Below are positions 32,059-43,644 of a DNA stretch of 64,000 nucleotides, piece after piece (position 1 is the stretch's first letter; each line of letters starts with the position of its first letter). This DNA comes from Euclidia mi. Taxonomy: Eukaryota > Arthropoda > Insecta > Lepidoptera > Erebidae. The position numbers were made by a program, and so were the translations under genes. Below the pieces are notes generated by a model. The model was not told where the DNA came from. It made no database searches and saw only the letters and a program-made list of their open reading frames with translations. The stretch lies in contig OX123191.2 of assembly GCA_944739405.2 (NCBI GenBank), forward strand, positions 4,258,830 through 4,322,829. The letters are read 5' to 3'.

Positions 32059-33902
32059 ACACACCTGTACATATGTATCTATTTTTACTCTTTATTTTTA
32101 GTTTTATGTACATATATATTCTTAGACAGTATGATTATTTAAGATAGTCATGTATATAGTTATAATTAATCATCTGCAATGTACCTAATAATGAAAATTT
32201 AACAAAATAACAGAAAGGTTACTAGCGCCATTTTTTTATCGACTCGTGGTGTTGATAATACCTAACGGTTTTCGTTTAAACGTGATCAGAGCCTAAGTTA
32301 AAAGTGACACTGTTACTTGTTGTAATTCTGAGTTGTACAGACGATCTCGGTGTTGCAATTACACCTGCTTCTTTGTTTGCATAAATTTTTAACATGGCAC
32401 ATTAAAATGTTTCTTACTCTGATTATTAGATGGCACCACTAGTAGAATTAAATTCAATTTTAAGATATTACGCGTGAAAATTACCTATTGTGTATTTATA
32501 AAATTCATGTGATACGCTGGGAATTTTTATCTTGCCCTGAGTTCTCTGGCCAATTCCAAGTTATGCTTAGGACGTTTAAGAGTGATAATGTTTCTAGTAG
32601 AAGCTGTTAAACTCGATTATCAGACGTAGAAGAAAATGATTGAGTTATCATCGTAGTGCCTTACGATAATCAGTTTCAGATATTTTAATTTTCATTGTAG
32701 GTAGATCTAGGTTAGTGATCGTTAGTGCTGATCGTGTGCTTAACCTTATTCTCATTAAATGGGTGCTTTGTTAGTCGTTGTTGTGATAATTTTGTGGTAT
32801 CCACTTTACCGTCAGTGTAGATTTGCATAAACTTTATTACTTATTAATCATAGTATCACAAACGTTGTCCATCGTCTTGAACGCGAAAGATCCGTTGCTG
32901 TGTCGCTAATGATAAGGTTAGGATAAGCTTCGTATTTAGACTATCCATGACAAAATTTAACGCTATAAAGACTGGTCGGATACTCGGTAGTAAACATAAC
33001 ATCTAGAGTACCTATCAGCCTAGTAAGATTTTCTTATAGTCTGCTATGTGATAGGGAAAACCAAAGCAACATGTTGAACAAACTTAGTTTAAGATTACTT
33101 TGTTAGACGCTCGAAATGATTATCCGGGTGGTGTTGTGTATCCGGATGGAGGTTTCATAGCGTGATGTTGAAGACCCGATGGATGTCAGAGTATGAGCAA
33201 TGTAATATTTTAATGAGTTTCCTATTATTTGAGCGGGTACGTGTGTTGCTCAACATGTCAGGTTCGAGAGAAAGAGTTAGTAGCGATTTTCATTAAAACC
33301 TGTAATGATTTTGATCAGAGTAGCTTTATTCCCCACCGACTTGGGTCAGAAATAGCCGAACGACTAGAATGAGTGTTGTGCGATAATTTTCTTTTATTCC
33401 TAGAGCCAAGTACATTAAAGTGTGGTCGTTGATCGCAATCACGGATACTCTGCTACTTGAGTAGCTATCATTTGAATTTTGATCGCTAAAATCATCTTCC
33501 TCTGGTTTCTGTGTCGTATGACAAGAGCGTGCTGCGAGAATCTGAAAGTACTCATGGACTGTCGATTGGTTATCTCAGAACTGTTAAAGTCGTTGCCCCT
33601 ATGTAGCCAAAGGAAATCAGTTTGTCCGAAAGTAGCTTATCGGTTCTCGCCATGTTCGCATTTGGTTTAAGTTTTTGTCAGTGGTCAAATCCAGTTTTGA
33701 CATAGCTCATTGAGAGTATGGACGGGAGATTACGTTCTGTGCAGTTGTGAAGTTGTAAACGAATTTAATAATCGCTTAAAATTTACGAAGTGCGGACGTT
33801 GAATTAGTCTGAAAGAACGGATACTCTATTTAGTGGGTATTCAATGAGACGAATCTTTGAAATACTAATGGTAGATTTATTTCCTTTTTGGGTAATCCTG
33901 GT

Positions 33903-34045
33903 GGCTAGCGCGGCATGATGGCCGGCGCGGCCTGGCGGCCTGGCGGCCGGCGCGGCCTGGTGGTGAGTGTGTCTTTGTGGCCAGCATAGCCCGTGTGTGG
34001 CGCGCGGCCCGTGTGTGGCGCGCGGCCCGTGTGTGGCCTGTATTT
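33903..34045. repeat. GC-rich tandem repeats
   Basis: CGGCCTGGCGGC-type units are followed by about three copies of CCCGTGTGTGGCGCGCGG. The composition contrasts sharply with the AT-rich surroundings. Confidence 0.8.
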
Positions 34046-34200
34046 GCCTTTGAAGAGCCTGGTAACTTGTATGACTAAAGCATATCTGGCCAAAACTGGC
34101 AATGAAAGTGAAGGTAGTTTATTAAAGGTTAGAAGATGTAGAGTTCAAAGACCTTAGCTTAAATGTTTTGGTTAAATTGGTTTGAAATATCTTAAAGTAT

Positions 34201-34380
34201 AAAGGCCCATTTGAGGTCACAGAAGTTCTTTACGATGATCTTTATAATCGCAAAGCCCTTAATTCTAAGCCTAACTGTAAGTAAGCACTCGACAGGTTGC
34301 GAAAAATGCCTGAAGGTCAAAGTACAACTGACGAAATTGAGGTAGAACAAAGTAGTTCTGATATTGAAGAAAGTGTTTAA
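34201..34380 (+). pseudogene. Integrase C-terminal tail remnant (Ty3/gypsy-like)
   Basis: The frame reads KGPFEVTEVLYDDLYNRKAL, then an in-frame TAA near 34,283, then ALDRLRKMPEGQSTTDEIEV and a Ser/Glu-rich end with a stop at 34,378-34,380. G-P-[FY]-x-V-x-x-V-L-x-[ND]-D-x-Y followed by DRLR[KP] is the usual end of gypsy-type pol polyproteins. Upstream sequence gives no matching frame, so the rest of pol has been deleted or has decayed. Confidence 0.6.
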
Positions 34381-34770
34381 GTTTACATGATAATCGGATC
34401 GGACCGTACCAGAGGCTGACGTGTAGCCGTAGCTCGGTAGAAATCGGCGTCTACTAACTTAGTAGTCCGTGAGTAGGCGGTATTGCTGTCGGCTCTGGTG
34501 GAGGTCGGGTTTCAGTGCTAACTGGAGGTTACTGGGCTATGCATAGCCATGATCACATGTAGAACTTGAATGTTATGGTTTACTTCGTTTGAAATAATAT
34601 CTTGAGAGATACAGCGATAGTGAAATGTCAGTTTTACTTTGAGTTTCCTGATTATTGATTTTGATACTGAAACTTTGTGCCAGAGGATCAGAGCATAACT
34701 GACGATCTTAAAAAGAGCAAATTGTGAACCTTAATACTGGCAAGACAGTTGAAAACTAGGCTTGCATGTT

Positions 34771-35033
34771 GATTGGTTGTGTGATTAAATGTCAGAGGTC
34801 GATTTGTAGCCGTAATAGCCGTAAATCAGTACAAATCGGATTCAATACAACTGTGGAGGCAGTTGTCCGTGAGTACACGGTAGGTAGGCAGATGACTCTG
34901 GTGTTTGATTGGTTGTGTGATTCAATGTCAAGTGTTGATTTGTAGCCGCAAATCAGTACAGATCGGATTCAATACAACTGTGAAGGCAGTTGTCCGTAAG
35001 TACGCGGTAGGCAGACAACTCTGGTATTGGTGG
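34771..35033. repeat. Two tandem ~130-bp repeats
   Basis: Units start GATTGGTTGTGTGATT at 34,771 and 34,907. They share GATTTGTAGCCG, ATCGGATTCAATACAACTGT and GGCAGTTGTCCGT. A diverged relative lies near 34,420-34,500. Confidence 0.85.
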
Positions 35034-35100
35034 TTTCGTGGAAACCATAAAGTCCAGGAGGGACGTGGCGATCTTTGTGAGGATGCGCAGATAAATGAGT

Positions 35101-35211
35101 GGCAACCGAGTGACTGGTGTAAGTCCTGGTTTAGTAACTGGAGGTTACTGAATGGGGGCAACCGAGTGGCTGGTTGAGTGCCTGGTTTAGTAACTGGAGG
35201 TTACTGAACGG
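35101..35211. repeat. Two tandem ~55-bp repeats
   Basis: GGCAACCGAGTG...CCTGGTTTAGTAACTGG, then AGGTTACTGAA, occurs twice. The end motif CTAACTGGAGGTTACTG also appears near 34,518. Confidence 0.85.
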
Positions 35212-35424
35212 TTATGAATAACATGTAGAGCTTTAGTTATTTGATTTGATTATAACGTGAGTCTATGGTAATTGACTGTATTGTCAGTGATGCTCTGAAT
35301 CCAGCTCCTATAATAGTTAAGAATGTAATGTAGGAGGTAATTTTGTAGAAAATTTGTTTGGAATCCTAACACTGTTTTGATTCAACCCTTACCTGGGTTA
35401 AGTCAGGAGTGACCGAGCAATGTG

Positions 35425-35490
35425 AAAAAAATGTTACAGATTAACACACAGAGACACACGTCCCTGTGTGTTAATCTGTAACATTTTTTT
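35425..35490. repeat. Perfect 27-bp inverted repeat, 12-nt loop
   Basis: The arm at 35,425-35,451 (starting AAAAAAATGTTACAG) is the exact complement of 35,464-35,490. It lies 60 bases before the right direct repeat. Confidence 0.9.
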
Positions 35491-35550
35491 AAAATTTATT
35501 GTCTTGTAGGATGGCCGTAACGGAATGGTCATCAGTACAGGACGACGATT

Positions 35551-35832
35551 GACTACGAAACGGAAGTGCATAGATGGCGCGCTTCGACAGAGTCTAGTGA
35601 CGTTCGCTAGAGTTGAAGAGGGGGGATGACGGTTGACGTTCAACGGAGCAACGACAACTATCACTTCTCTTGGAGACTCCGGGCGGGCAACAAGTACCTA
35701 GAAACTGTCACTCGTTTCGTGTTCAGTAACGCAAAATAGTTATAGTCAGGTTTGTTAAATTTGATTTGGTGTGAACTTATACAAACTGTGGTGTGAAATG
35801 TTGATACCGGCCAAGAATCAAGCAACCCGCCG
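35551..35832 (+). repeat. Right 282-bp direct repeat (candidate LTR)
   Basis: The partner of 30,321-30,602 with 11 differences by eye. It is preceded by T, so a TGACTACG start is possible, and it ends CCGCCGACA, which would give TG...CA ends. The same GAAGAGGGGGGATGACGG tract is present inside. Confidence 0.75.
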
Positions 35833-37199
35833 ACATATATTAAATGTATGAATGACATAAAATTGAATAATTCATCAACGCAAAAAAATAGTTATGTAAC
35901 CTTGTATTCAAAACCTGAAAACGATGTTCTCACAAACTTTAAGGGTAGTTCTGTTATCCTTTATCTAATAGTAATAGATATTTTCAAGCTCTTGGCTACC
36001 CGAGAGCCGTACCCAACGATTGTCATAAATATTCATATGACAAATAGGATAACCGGCTTAACGTGCCAAGCCTTGTCAATATAAACAACCGGAATTTATA
36101 ACATGCCTTACTTAATTGACGTTTTATTGATGCAGTGAATAAATGCTGAGAGGAAATGGCTGAAAAAATGGTTCATACGTTATGAGACTATAACTTTCTT
36201 CTATAGCCTTCGAATTTTGATAGAGTTGAATAAATGACAGTAATTCCATGTGTTTTAAAGGACTATAACTTGGAAATTGATATGACTGTCCAGTTTGATT
36301 TAAGAGACGGTGTTTCGAATTTGAGTAGGTATTTCTTTTATCCCTTGCTCGCATGTTTGTAAAGCCTCAAACGACATGCGCTTTCTAAAAAGAGGGTTAT
36401 CTTTAAACACAAATTATTCGCTACCAAAAAACAAGTATGATATCTAATAAAACGCTTAGTATATCAAAAATTAAAGCAAATCATATTACCAGCTAGGAAT
36501 GTACGATCTTCACTAGGGTTGTTGCAACGTAGGCATAAACTGAAACAAATCACCCATATATCTACAAATTGAGCCTTCTACATTCTTATGTAAGACTTCA
36601 CATGCGATTGCCATAATAAAATGAATTTATGACATTGGAAATCCGTAGTCCGTTTGGGACGTATTGTAAATATCCAAAAATATGTTCTAGGTCTCTTTTT
36701 AACATGATTTTGAAGGCTTATTGGGGATGTAGCAGACATTATTGATAATATGAACTAGAATAAAGCAATAAACTGGCCTTGTTATTGTAGGCAAGGACAA
36801 AAAAATGTTTGGTTAACCGAATATTGGTTTTGAGATTGTTTCTTAGGAATTCAATAATACCGCCGGTAGATTTTCTATTTCGATATCGAATGGCGACCAC
36901 TTGCGTCTAGTTATTGTGTTTTGGGTCTAAACGGATTCTATTTTCAATAACGGAGTTGCGCTGCCTCCTAATGGGGTAATGGTTTAAGTTCTCGCAAGTG
37001 CTTGTACACGAATGTGTTTGTACACATAAAATGCAGTTAATGTTAGTGTTCGGAGTGATACAGTTTGTATGTGCTTATTGTTTGTGTTTCATATTAATTT
37101 AACTTACACCTACATGCCGTTTACATAATAATATAAGATGGCTGAAAATAAATACGCACCACATAATCATAGATTTCCATGGCAGAGGGGACTATTTAT
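35833..37199. other. Non-coding stretch, no gene seen
   Basis: AT-rich DNA with no supported frame, SINE or strong inverted repeat. Confidence 0.45.
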
Positions 37200-37683
37200 T
37201 CATCATATCAGCCAAACGACGTCCACTGCTGGACATAGGCCTCCCCCAAGGTTCTCCACACAGACCGGTCTTGAGCCGCCCGCATCCAACCGCCTCCCGC
37301 GATCTTGACGAGATCGTCGGTCCACCTTGCGGGGGTCCTACCTCTGCTGCGTCGTCTGGTACGTGGCCGCCACTCCAGAACCTTTCTGCCCCAACGGCCA
37401 TCGGTTCTTCGAGCTATGTGCCCTGCCCACTGCCACTTCAGCTTGGCTATCCGGAGAGCTATGTCGGCGACTTTGGTTCTACTGCGAATCTCCTCATTTC
37501 TGATTCGATCTCGCAGGGCAAATCCTAGCATAGCTCTCTCCATCGCCCTCTGAGTGACCTTGAGCCTTCTGATAAGGCCCATAGTGAGCGACCACGTCTC
37601 TGATCCGTAAGTCATCACTGGAAACACACACTGGTCAAAGACTTTCGTCTTGAGACACTGCGGGATATCGGACGAGAAGATAT
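37200..37683 (-). pseudogene. RTE C-terminal region (copy 2)
   Basis: The frame 37,208-37,683 is open from the insertion boundary. It has SSDIPQCLKTKVFDQ, VFPVMTYGSETWSLTMG, RDRIRNEEIRSRTKVADIAL, LKWQWAGHIARRTDGRWG and ends TLGEAYVQQWTSFG plus stop. This is the expected post-RT tail and is complete to the natural end. The 3' junction follows directly with CGTTTGGCTGATATGATGAA, which has the short ATGATGA-type end. Confidence 0.9.
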
Positions 37684-37759
37684 TTATTATATATACATAT
37701 AAAGATATTTGTTATACAGTAAAAAGAATTACGACAGTAAACGATCTAACGGATGATAA

Positions 37760-40388
37760 AGAATTATTATTTGCTTCAATAACGTGGCGAAATGTGCGCT
37801 TGCTTATGTGTGTTGTATATTTATTACCCAGCTATAATGATAATCAGTACTTGAATGTGCTAGCCTGTATAGAAAATGCCATTACTGCTTATTCTGAGCA
37901 TGAATTTATAATAGTTGGAGATTTTAATTTGAACTCGTGTAGTAATTATGTTAAAACCCAATTAGATATTTTTTGGAATATTGTAGATTAAAGCAATGTA
38001 ACTCTGTTTCTAATAAATATGGGTGTATTTTGGATCTGGTCTTGACTTATGGTGAAGTTAATAATGTCCTTGTCACGGCGGCAGTTGAGCCTTTAGTACC
38101 GATGGATGCTTATCACCCCCCGCTGGAGATAATACTTACAGACACTTCAGAAGTAACGTAGGGGTAGGAATACAAAATACATGTGACAACCAGATTTCAC
38201 CCTCCGAGTGGAACTTTCGTAAAGCCAACTTTCTTGGCCTATATTCTGATATTGCTAGTATCGACTGGACAGAGCTGCTGTTGCAAAAGGATACTAACCT
38301 AGCCGTAGGGACGCTCTACAGTGAGATAAATAGTGTTATTACCAAACATGTCCCATTCGAAAAGAAAGTAGCTGGTCATAAATACAGATATCCCTCGTGG
38401 TATACTAGTGAAATAATATATTATATAAAATTTAAATATTTTAATTTAAAAAAGTTTAAGCTTAATAGTTCAGTTTAAAATAAGGATATATTTAAATATT
38501 GTAGAACTAAGATCAAAAAATTAATTAATGAGGCGTACAAAATATATATAAACACGGTAGAAATCAACATAACACGCAACCCATCAAATTTTTGGAAATT
38601 TGTGCAAGATAAACGTAAAAGCAGACAGCAAATTATGGAATATATCTATAACAATACGTCTGTCGAAGGACAGGGTGCTGCTGATGCATTTGCGCAATAT
38701 TTTAGCTCAGTGTTTCATCCTAATGCTCCCCTACTCGATTGTGAAGCAGCTAAACGTGATGCTAAAGATGCTGATTATGCGTCCGCAATCACTATACCGT
38801 GCGTCAACGTCTTGGAATTGAAGCGAGCGCCGTCTTAATGCTACATCCTCGCATGGTCCGGATAACATACCGTCATTTATAGTTAAAGATTGTCTAGCTG
38901 CTTTGGAAAAGCCTCTCTTACATATTTATAATCTTTCACTAGAGCAGGGTGTTTATCCTAATAAATGGAAACTTACAAGGGTAACTCCGGTGCCTAAAGG
39001 CGGCTCACTCGCCGATATGACTAACTATAGGCCTATTGCAGTGTTGTCAGTATTTGGTAAGATCTTCGAATCTGTTTTAAATAATTCCATATGTGACCAG
39101 ATAAGATAAATATTTGACCAATTCACAGCATGGGTTTCGCCCCGGCCGCTCGGCATTAACTAACCATATTAGCTATGTGGATTACTTGACCACAAACATA
39201 TCAGCAGGTTGTCAAGTAGACGCAGCATATTTCGATTTTCGAAAAGCGTTCGATCTTGTCGACAACGACGTCCTTTTAATGGCACTCTCATCACCAGGCT
39301 TTGTATCTCCATTACTAAATCTGATAGCGGATTATTTAAGAGATCGTAAACAATATGTCAAATTGGGTCATTATAGGTCCCAAGAATACTTTACACGTTC
39401 CGGCATTAGCCAGGGTAGTACACTCGGCCCAACTTTATTCTTAATAATGATAAATGATCTTCCTAGCTATATTACCAATACTAAATGTCTGATGTTTGCT
39501 GATGATTTAAAGCTGTTCCGCTCGGTCGCAAATGTTACAGATTGTGTGGCTCTATAGCAAGATATTGACGCAGTTCAGGAGTGGAGTATAAGAAATAAAC
39601 TGTCGTTCAATGTATCTAAATGTAAGGTTATAACTTTTTCTAAATCTCGTCCTGCAATCACAGCGATGTATAAGTTAGCAGGTACACATCTAGAACGTGT
39701 AACAAATATACGCGATTTGGGGCTAATTATAGACAGCAAGTTGAGTTTTCGAGAACATATTCAGCAGATCTGTAAAGAGGCGAATAAATCTCTTGGCTTT
39801 ATAATGAGAACAGCACATCAATTTACTTCACAATTCACTTTGCGATATGTGTGCTGCACACATATCGCAAAACTTCTTTATAATGCCTACGTGCGTAGCA
39901 ACTTAGAGTATAACGCTATTATATGGAACCCCAATGAGCAGCTATATACCCTCTTGATCGAAAAAATACAGCGAAAATTTGCCCGATACTTGTATAGACG
40001 TCAATTTGGATACTATCCGTTCTTGTATCCATCCGCATTTGTGTCAGGATTGGTTGGTCTCAATACCTTGCTACTCAGAAGGGAATACATGCACTTAATT
40101 CATTATTACCTGCTAATAAACAATAAAGTGGATAATCCATCAGTACGGGAGTGCATTCATTTGTATGTACCCGACAACTATCTACGAGGCGCTGGACGTA
40201 GGCAACGACAACTCTTCGCCTGCCCACCCGCTTGGCGTTCACCTCATGCTCGCAAGAGCCCTACTGCTAGAGGGATTACATATATAAACAATTACCTGCA
40301 ACACAGTCCGGACACCGACATATTTTGGGACAAGCCCAATAACATTAGAGCAGACATGCTAAAATTTTTAAATAAAACATGTGTATGA
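37760..40388 (+). pseudogene. Jockey-group endonuclease/reverse transcriptase, broken
   Basis: The endonuclease remnant has CVVYLLPSYNDNQYLNVLA and EFIIVGDFNLNSCSN (37,810-37,950). A frame break near 37,985 then leads to GCILDLVLTYGEV (SDH block lost to YHPPLEI). The linker frame 38,281-38,480 has SWYTSEIIYYIK. The RT shows GPDNIPSFIVKDCL, NYRPIAVLSVFGKIFE, stop and frame change near 39,107, QHGFRPGRSALTNHISY, DFRKAFDLVDNDVLL, SGISQGSTLGPTLF and the FADD box (39,494-39,505). A stop near 39,556 precedes the last frame (39,666-40,388), which runs uninterrupted through NAYVRSNLEYNAIIWNPNEQ to its end. Confidence 0.85.
39839..39871. repeat. Perfect 16-bp palindrome in the Jockey-group C-terminal frame
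   Basis: TTTGCGATATGTGTGC (39,839-39,854) is the exact complement of 39,856-39,871. It encodes LRYVCCTHIAKLL in frame, without breaking the ORF. Confidence 0.85.
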
Positions 40389-40637
40389 CTAAGTTTAGTA
40401 TTAATTAGTATATCTATTTGAGTAATAATAATTTATTGTTTAATAATTCTGTAATAGTTGTATATTAATGATTAATCTAAGTATTTTGACATTGTTCACA
40501 TTGGTTCTTTTTTTTCTGTTATTTTATGTTCTTATTTGTTTAGCAATTTAGTTTTAGAATAGTGTAACTTCTAGGCATACGAGCGCTTTGGTTTCGACTG
40601 TAAGCTTGTATTGCATATTTAATGAATAAATGAATAA

Positions 40638-42845
40638 ATATGTCGTAGCTTCCCGAACGCTGCCCAACCGAGTTGGATTCGACGATTGACCTCCTTCTCG
40701 AAGTTGGACCTACCTAATTGGACTACTTGTCCCAGGTAGATATACTTGTCGACAACTTCGAGCGTAAAATTCCCAACCTGAATAGGAGCAGGTACAACAT
40801 GGACGTTCGACATGATTTTCGTCTCGTCCATTATCATCTTAAGACCTACTTGTTGGGAGACTCTACAGAGGCCATCGAGCATTGTGCCTAGGTCTTCCAT
40901 GGTCTCAGCCATGACTACAATATCGTCTGCAAATCGAAGGTGAGTGATGTACTCGCCGTTGATGTTGATGCCGAGTCCATTCCAGTCCAGAAGCTTGAAA
41001 ACATCCTCCAGCGCAGTGGTAAACAGTTTCGGGGATATGACATCCCCCTGTCTCACTCCTCGCTGGAGTTGAATAGGTTTCGAACTCTGGTCCTGGAGGC
41101 GGACTGACATAGTGGCGTTTTCATACAAACACTTCAGCACTTCGATATATCGGTAATCAATCCGGCACCGTTGGAGAGACTGTAGCACCGCCCAGGTTTC
41201 GATCGAATCGGAGGCTTTCTCATAGTCCACAAACGCCAAGCATAGGGGCTGGTTATACTCCTCGGACTTCTGTATAACCTGCCGCAGCGTATGTATGTGG
41301 TCTATGGTACTATAGCCTTTACGGAAACCGGCTTGTTTGGGAGGCTGGAAGTCGTCTAGCTTGCTCTCGAGACGATTCATGATGACCCTCGAAAACAGCT
41401 TGTAGACGTGGCTCAGAAGTGTGATGGGTCTGTAGTTCTTTAAGAGGGTTTTATTCCCTTTCTTAAAGAAAAGCTGTGCCACGCCTGTGGCGTTTTACCC
41501 TCGAGAATGATGGAATTAAATAGCTTCCGAAGGGCTTCTCTAGCGGGTGCACCGCCAGCCTTCAGAAGCTCGCTCGTAATTCCGTCATCACCCGGAGCCT
41601 TGTTGTTTTTGAGCTGTTTGAGAGCCACACTAATCTCGTGCAAGCTGACGTCCGGGATATCTTCGGTATAGTGGTATAGTGTTGGGTCAATCCAGCTCTA
41701 GGGTCTGACGCTGGAGTACTTGCAGGTTGTTGTGTTGTCGTGTATAGCTGTCCATAGAACCTTTTGATCTCCTCCAAGAGCTCAGGCTTGGACGATACGA
41801 TTCTGCCATCTTCCGTCTTCAGCTTTGTCAGTTGACTCTGCCCAACAGACAGATCCCTCTGGAACCCTTTGGATCCCTTATTCTGCTCGATCGCCTCACG
41901 AAAACATTTTGTGTTGTATTGGCGGAGATCGCGAGTCAGAAACTTAGAGATCTGTCTGTTGAGATGCCGATATTTCGGCATGTCGTCGGAGGATAGCAGA
42001 ACCATCTTGCGCCTTTCCTCTAACAGCTCAAGGGTCGGACCCGAGATCTTGCTGGTTCTCTTGCTTTTCTGGGGCTTAAAGAATTTAGCCCCTGTTGTAT
42101 GGACAGTATCCAGGAACCCGTTACTGTACTCGTCCACATCTACGCATCCGCCCAGGCATTCGAAACGGTTCTTGAGTTCAAGCTGAAAGCTCTCGGGGTT
42201 TTGGATATGAACCGGTGCCGGTCGGAGCGTGGACTTTATCAACCTCGACCGTTCGAGGCTTGTACAGATATTCAATGTGCCTCTTACCATTCGGTGATCG
42301 CTTCCCACTTAAAGTGAATTGATCACGGAGACATCATTGAATATCTGCCTCTTCGTCGACATGATAAAGTCGATCTCATTTTTGGTGGCACCGTCTGGAC
42401 TTACCCAGGTCCACTTGCGGCATTTTCGCTTCTTGAAGAAGGAATTCATCATATAGAGGCTTTCCTTCTCCATAAAGCTAGCCAGCAAGTGACCCCGGGA
42501 ATTCCGATGCCCATAACTAAATTGCCCCACTGTGAGGTCATCACCGTCGCATTTGCCCAGTTTCGCGTTAAAATCTCCCATGACCACGGTGTAATGGGTT
42601 TTGATGCCATGTATAGCCCAAGATATGTCCTCGTACATGGCTTCCACCTCCTCATCGGGGTGCGTCGAGGTCGGAGCGTATACCTGTATGACCTTCAGCG
42701 AATACCGCTTGGATATTCTGAGTATAAGGTACGCTACCCTGCTCGACACACTCCCGATATTTACCACGTTGGTCACGAAAGATTTGTGGACGATGAACCC
42801 GACACCACCTTGGGACTGTTGGTCGCCCTCCCGACTACTATTACT
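40638..42845 (-). pseudogene. RTE endonuclease and reverse transcriptase (copy 2)
   Basis: Minus-strand frames, in order. 42,776-42,309 holds the endonuclease: VIQVYAPTSTHPDEEVEAMY, YTVVMGDFNAKLG and EIDFIMSTKR. A stop follows. 42,308-41,562 opens with GSDHRMVRGTLNI, then the linker ISGPTLELLEERRKM and KPELLEEIKRFYGQLY. The RT (41,643-40,638) has LKQLKNNKAPGDDGI, a short frameshift near 41,470, KNYRPITLLSHVYKLFSRVI, PKQAGFRKGYSTIDHI, VRQGDVISPKLFTTALEDV and the FADD box (40,922-40,933). D-to-A/S changes such as DYEKASDSIE (usually KAFDSIE) are visible. It is the more complete of the two RTE copies, but it has several breaks. Confidence 0.9.
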
Positions 42846-43644
42846 ACTACTACGGACTATTTATTGTTGTCTCCAAATTTTCGATCAAGCTAAGCAATTA
42901 AGCCGGCGAGCATGGGGCACGGTATGTCACGGGTACAATTTTAAAGATGGGTATTTTTTTAAATATACGTCTGACAACACTAGCGCGCTGAATAGCTAGA
43001 GCCAGGGTCGTGCGGGACGGCATAGTGGCCGTGGCGTGATCGCAGTGTGGCGTCGAGCATCGGCTGGAATATTGGTGTGCTAACTTGTCTCGGGTACGTT
43101 ATATCCTGCCACATGCTTAACGTATTTTTTTTAACCTAATGTATTTTTTATTGTTTTATATTATTTTGTCATTGTTTTGTTGAATTTTGTGTGTTTTTAT
43201 AATCAGGTAATGCCTCGTGGTTTTTTAGTTTAACGACTTATTATTTTATTTGTTTTTAAGTAATTCATATGGTACAGACCGGTACAGAGTGCAAAAAAAT
43301 ATTCTAGTTTTTATACGCCAGCGAATCATGACTCAGCTTGGTGAACCATCACCTGAACCTGCAAATATGACTGGACGATATGTCAAATGGCAGGACTGAA
43401 TGCCTAAACAAGAAAGATAGAAAAATGAAGTTTTCCTCCAACATTTGCTCCAAGCCTATATGTATGGAGTATACTAAGTTGGGATGTAAACATTGTACTG
43501 ATTATGAAAGTAGTGACAAGTCACTTATGTTTGTAAAAATAATATTACTTGTTTTTTTCTGATGGAAGATCTTATTAGGTTAGGAGATATTGAGGCTCAA
43601 AGTAAGTATAGATTGTTTTTTAATTAGGTACAAAATTGATGCAT
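42846..43644. other. Non-coding stretch, no gene seen
   Basis: A short (TACTAC)n-like run abuts the truncated RTE at about 42,840-42,855. A GC-richer patch lies at 42,990-43,080. Nothing else is supported. Confidence 0.4.

Larger units (their letters stand above)
30321..35832 (+). mobile_element. Probable defective LTR retrotransposon (Ty3/gypsy-like)
   Basis: Two 282-bp direct repeats (30,321-30,602 and 35,551-35,832; 11 differences by eye, about 96% identity) bound 4.9 kb. Just inside the left repeat, ATCAGAAGTGG could be part of a primer-binding site, resembling the complement of the tRNA-Leu 3' region. An integrase-tail-like frame lies at 34,201-34,380, followed by tandem repeats before the right repeat, a layout common in insect gypsy elements. 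No protease, RT or RNase H is recognisable, so it is non-autonomous. Family assignment is tentative. Confidence 0.55.
37684..40637 (+). mobile_element. Jockey-group non-LTR element inserted in RTE copy 2
   Basis: It is 5'-truncated within the endonuclease and runs through the RT and C-terminus to a 3' UTR (40,389-40,615) and an AATGAATAAATGAATAAAT tail. It is opposite in orientation to the RTE host and flanked by a short ATAT duplication. Frames are broken several times, so the insertion is not recent. Confidence 0.85.
37200..42845 (-). mobile_element. RTE-clade retrotransposon copy 2, split by a Jockey-group insert
   Basis: On the minus strand the coding sequence runs 42,845 to 40,638, jumps the insert, and resumes from 37,683 to 37,200. 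Joining the two sides restores the local reading GKLR-H-I-F-SSDIPQ, with only ATAT duplicated (37,680-37,683 and 40,638-40,641). The element is truncated at its 5' side inside the endonuclease. Confidence 0.9.

Noticed and set aside
34771..35211. CRISPR-like array
   Set aside because: Repeats are long, adjacent and only two units each, without spacers. They are ordinary tandem duplications.
42845..42860. RTE target at a (TAC)n microsatellite
   Set aside because: The run is too short to tell target preference from chance, and the copy is truncated at this end.
41869..43000. Several plus-strand frames over RTE copy 2
   Set aside because: They are antisense shadows of the RTE endonuclease and linker, with no independent motif.
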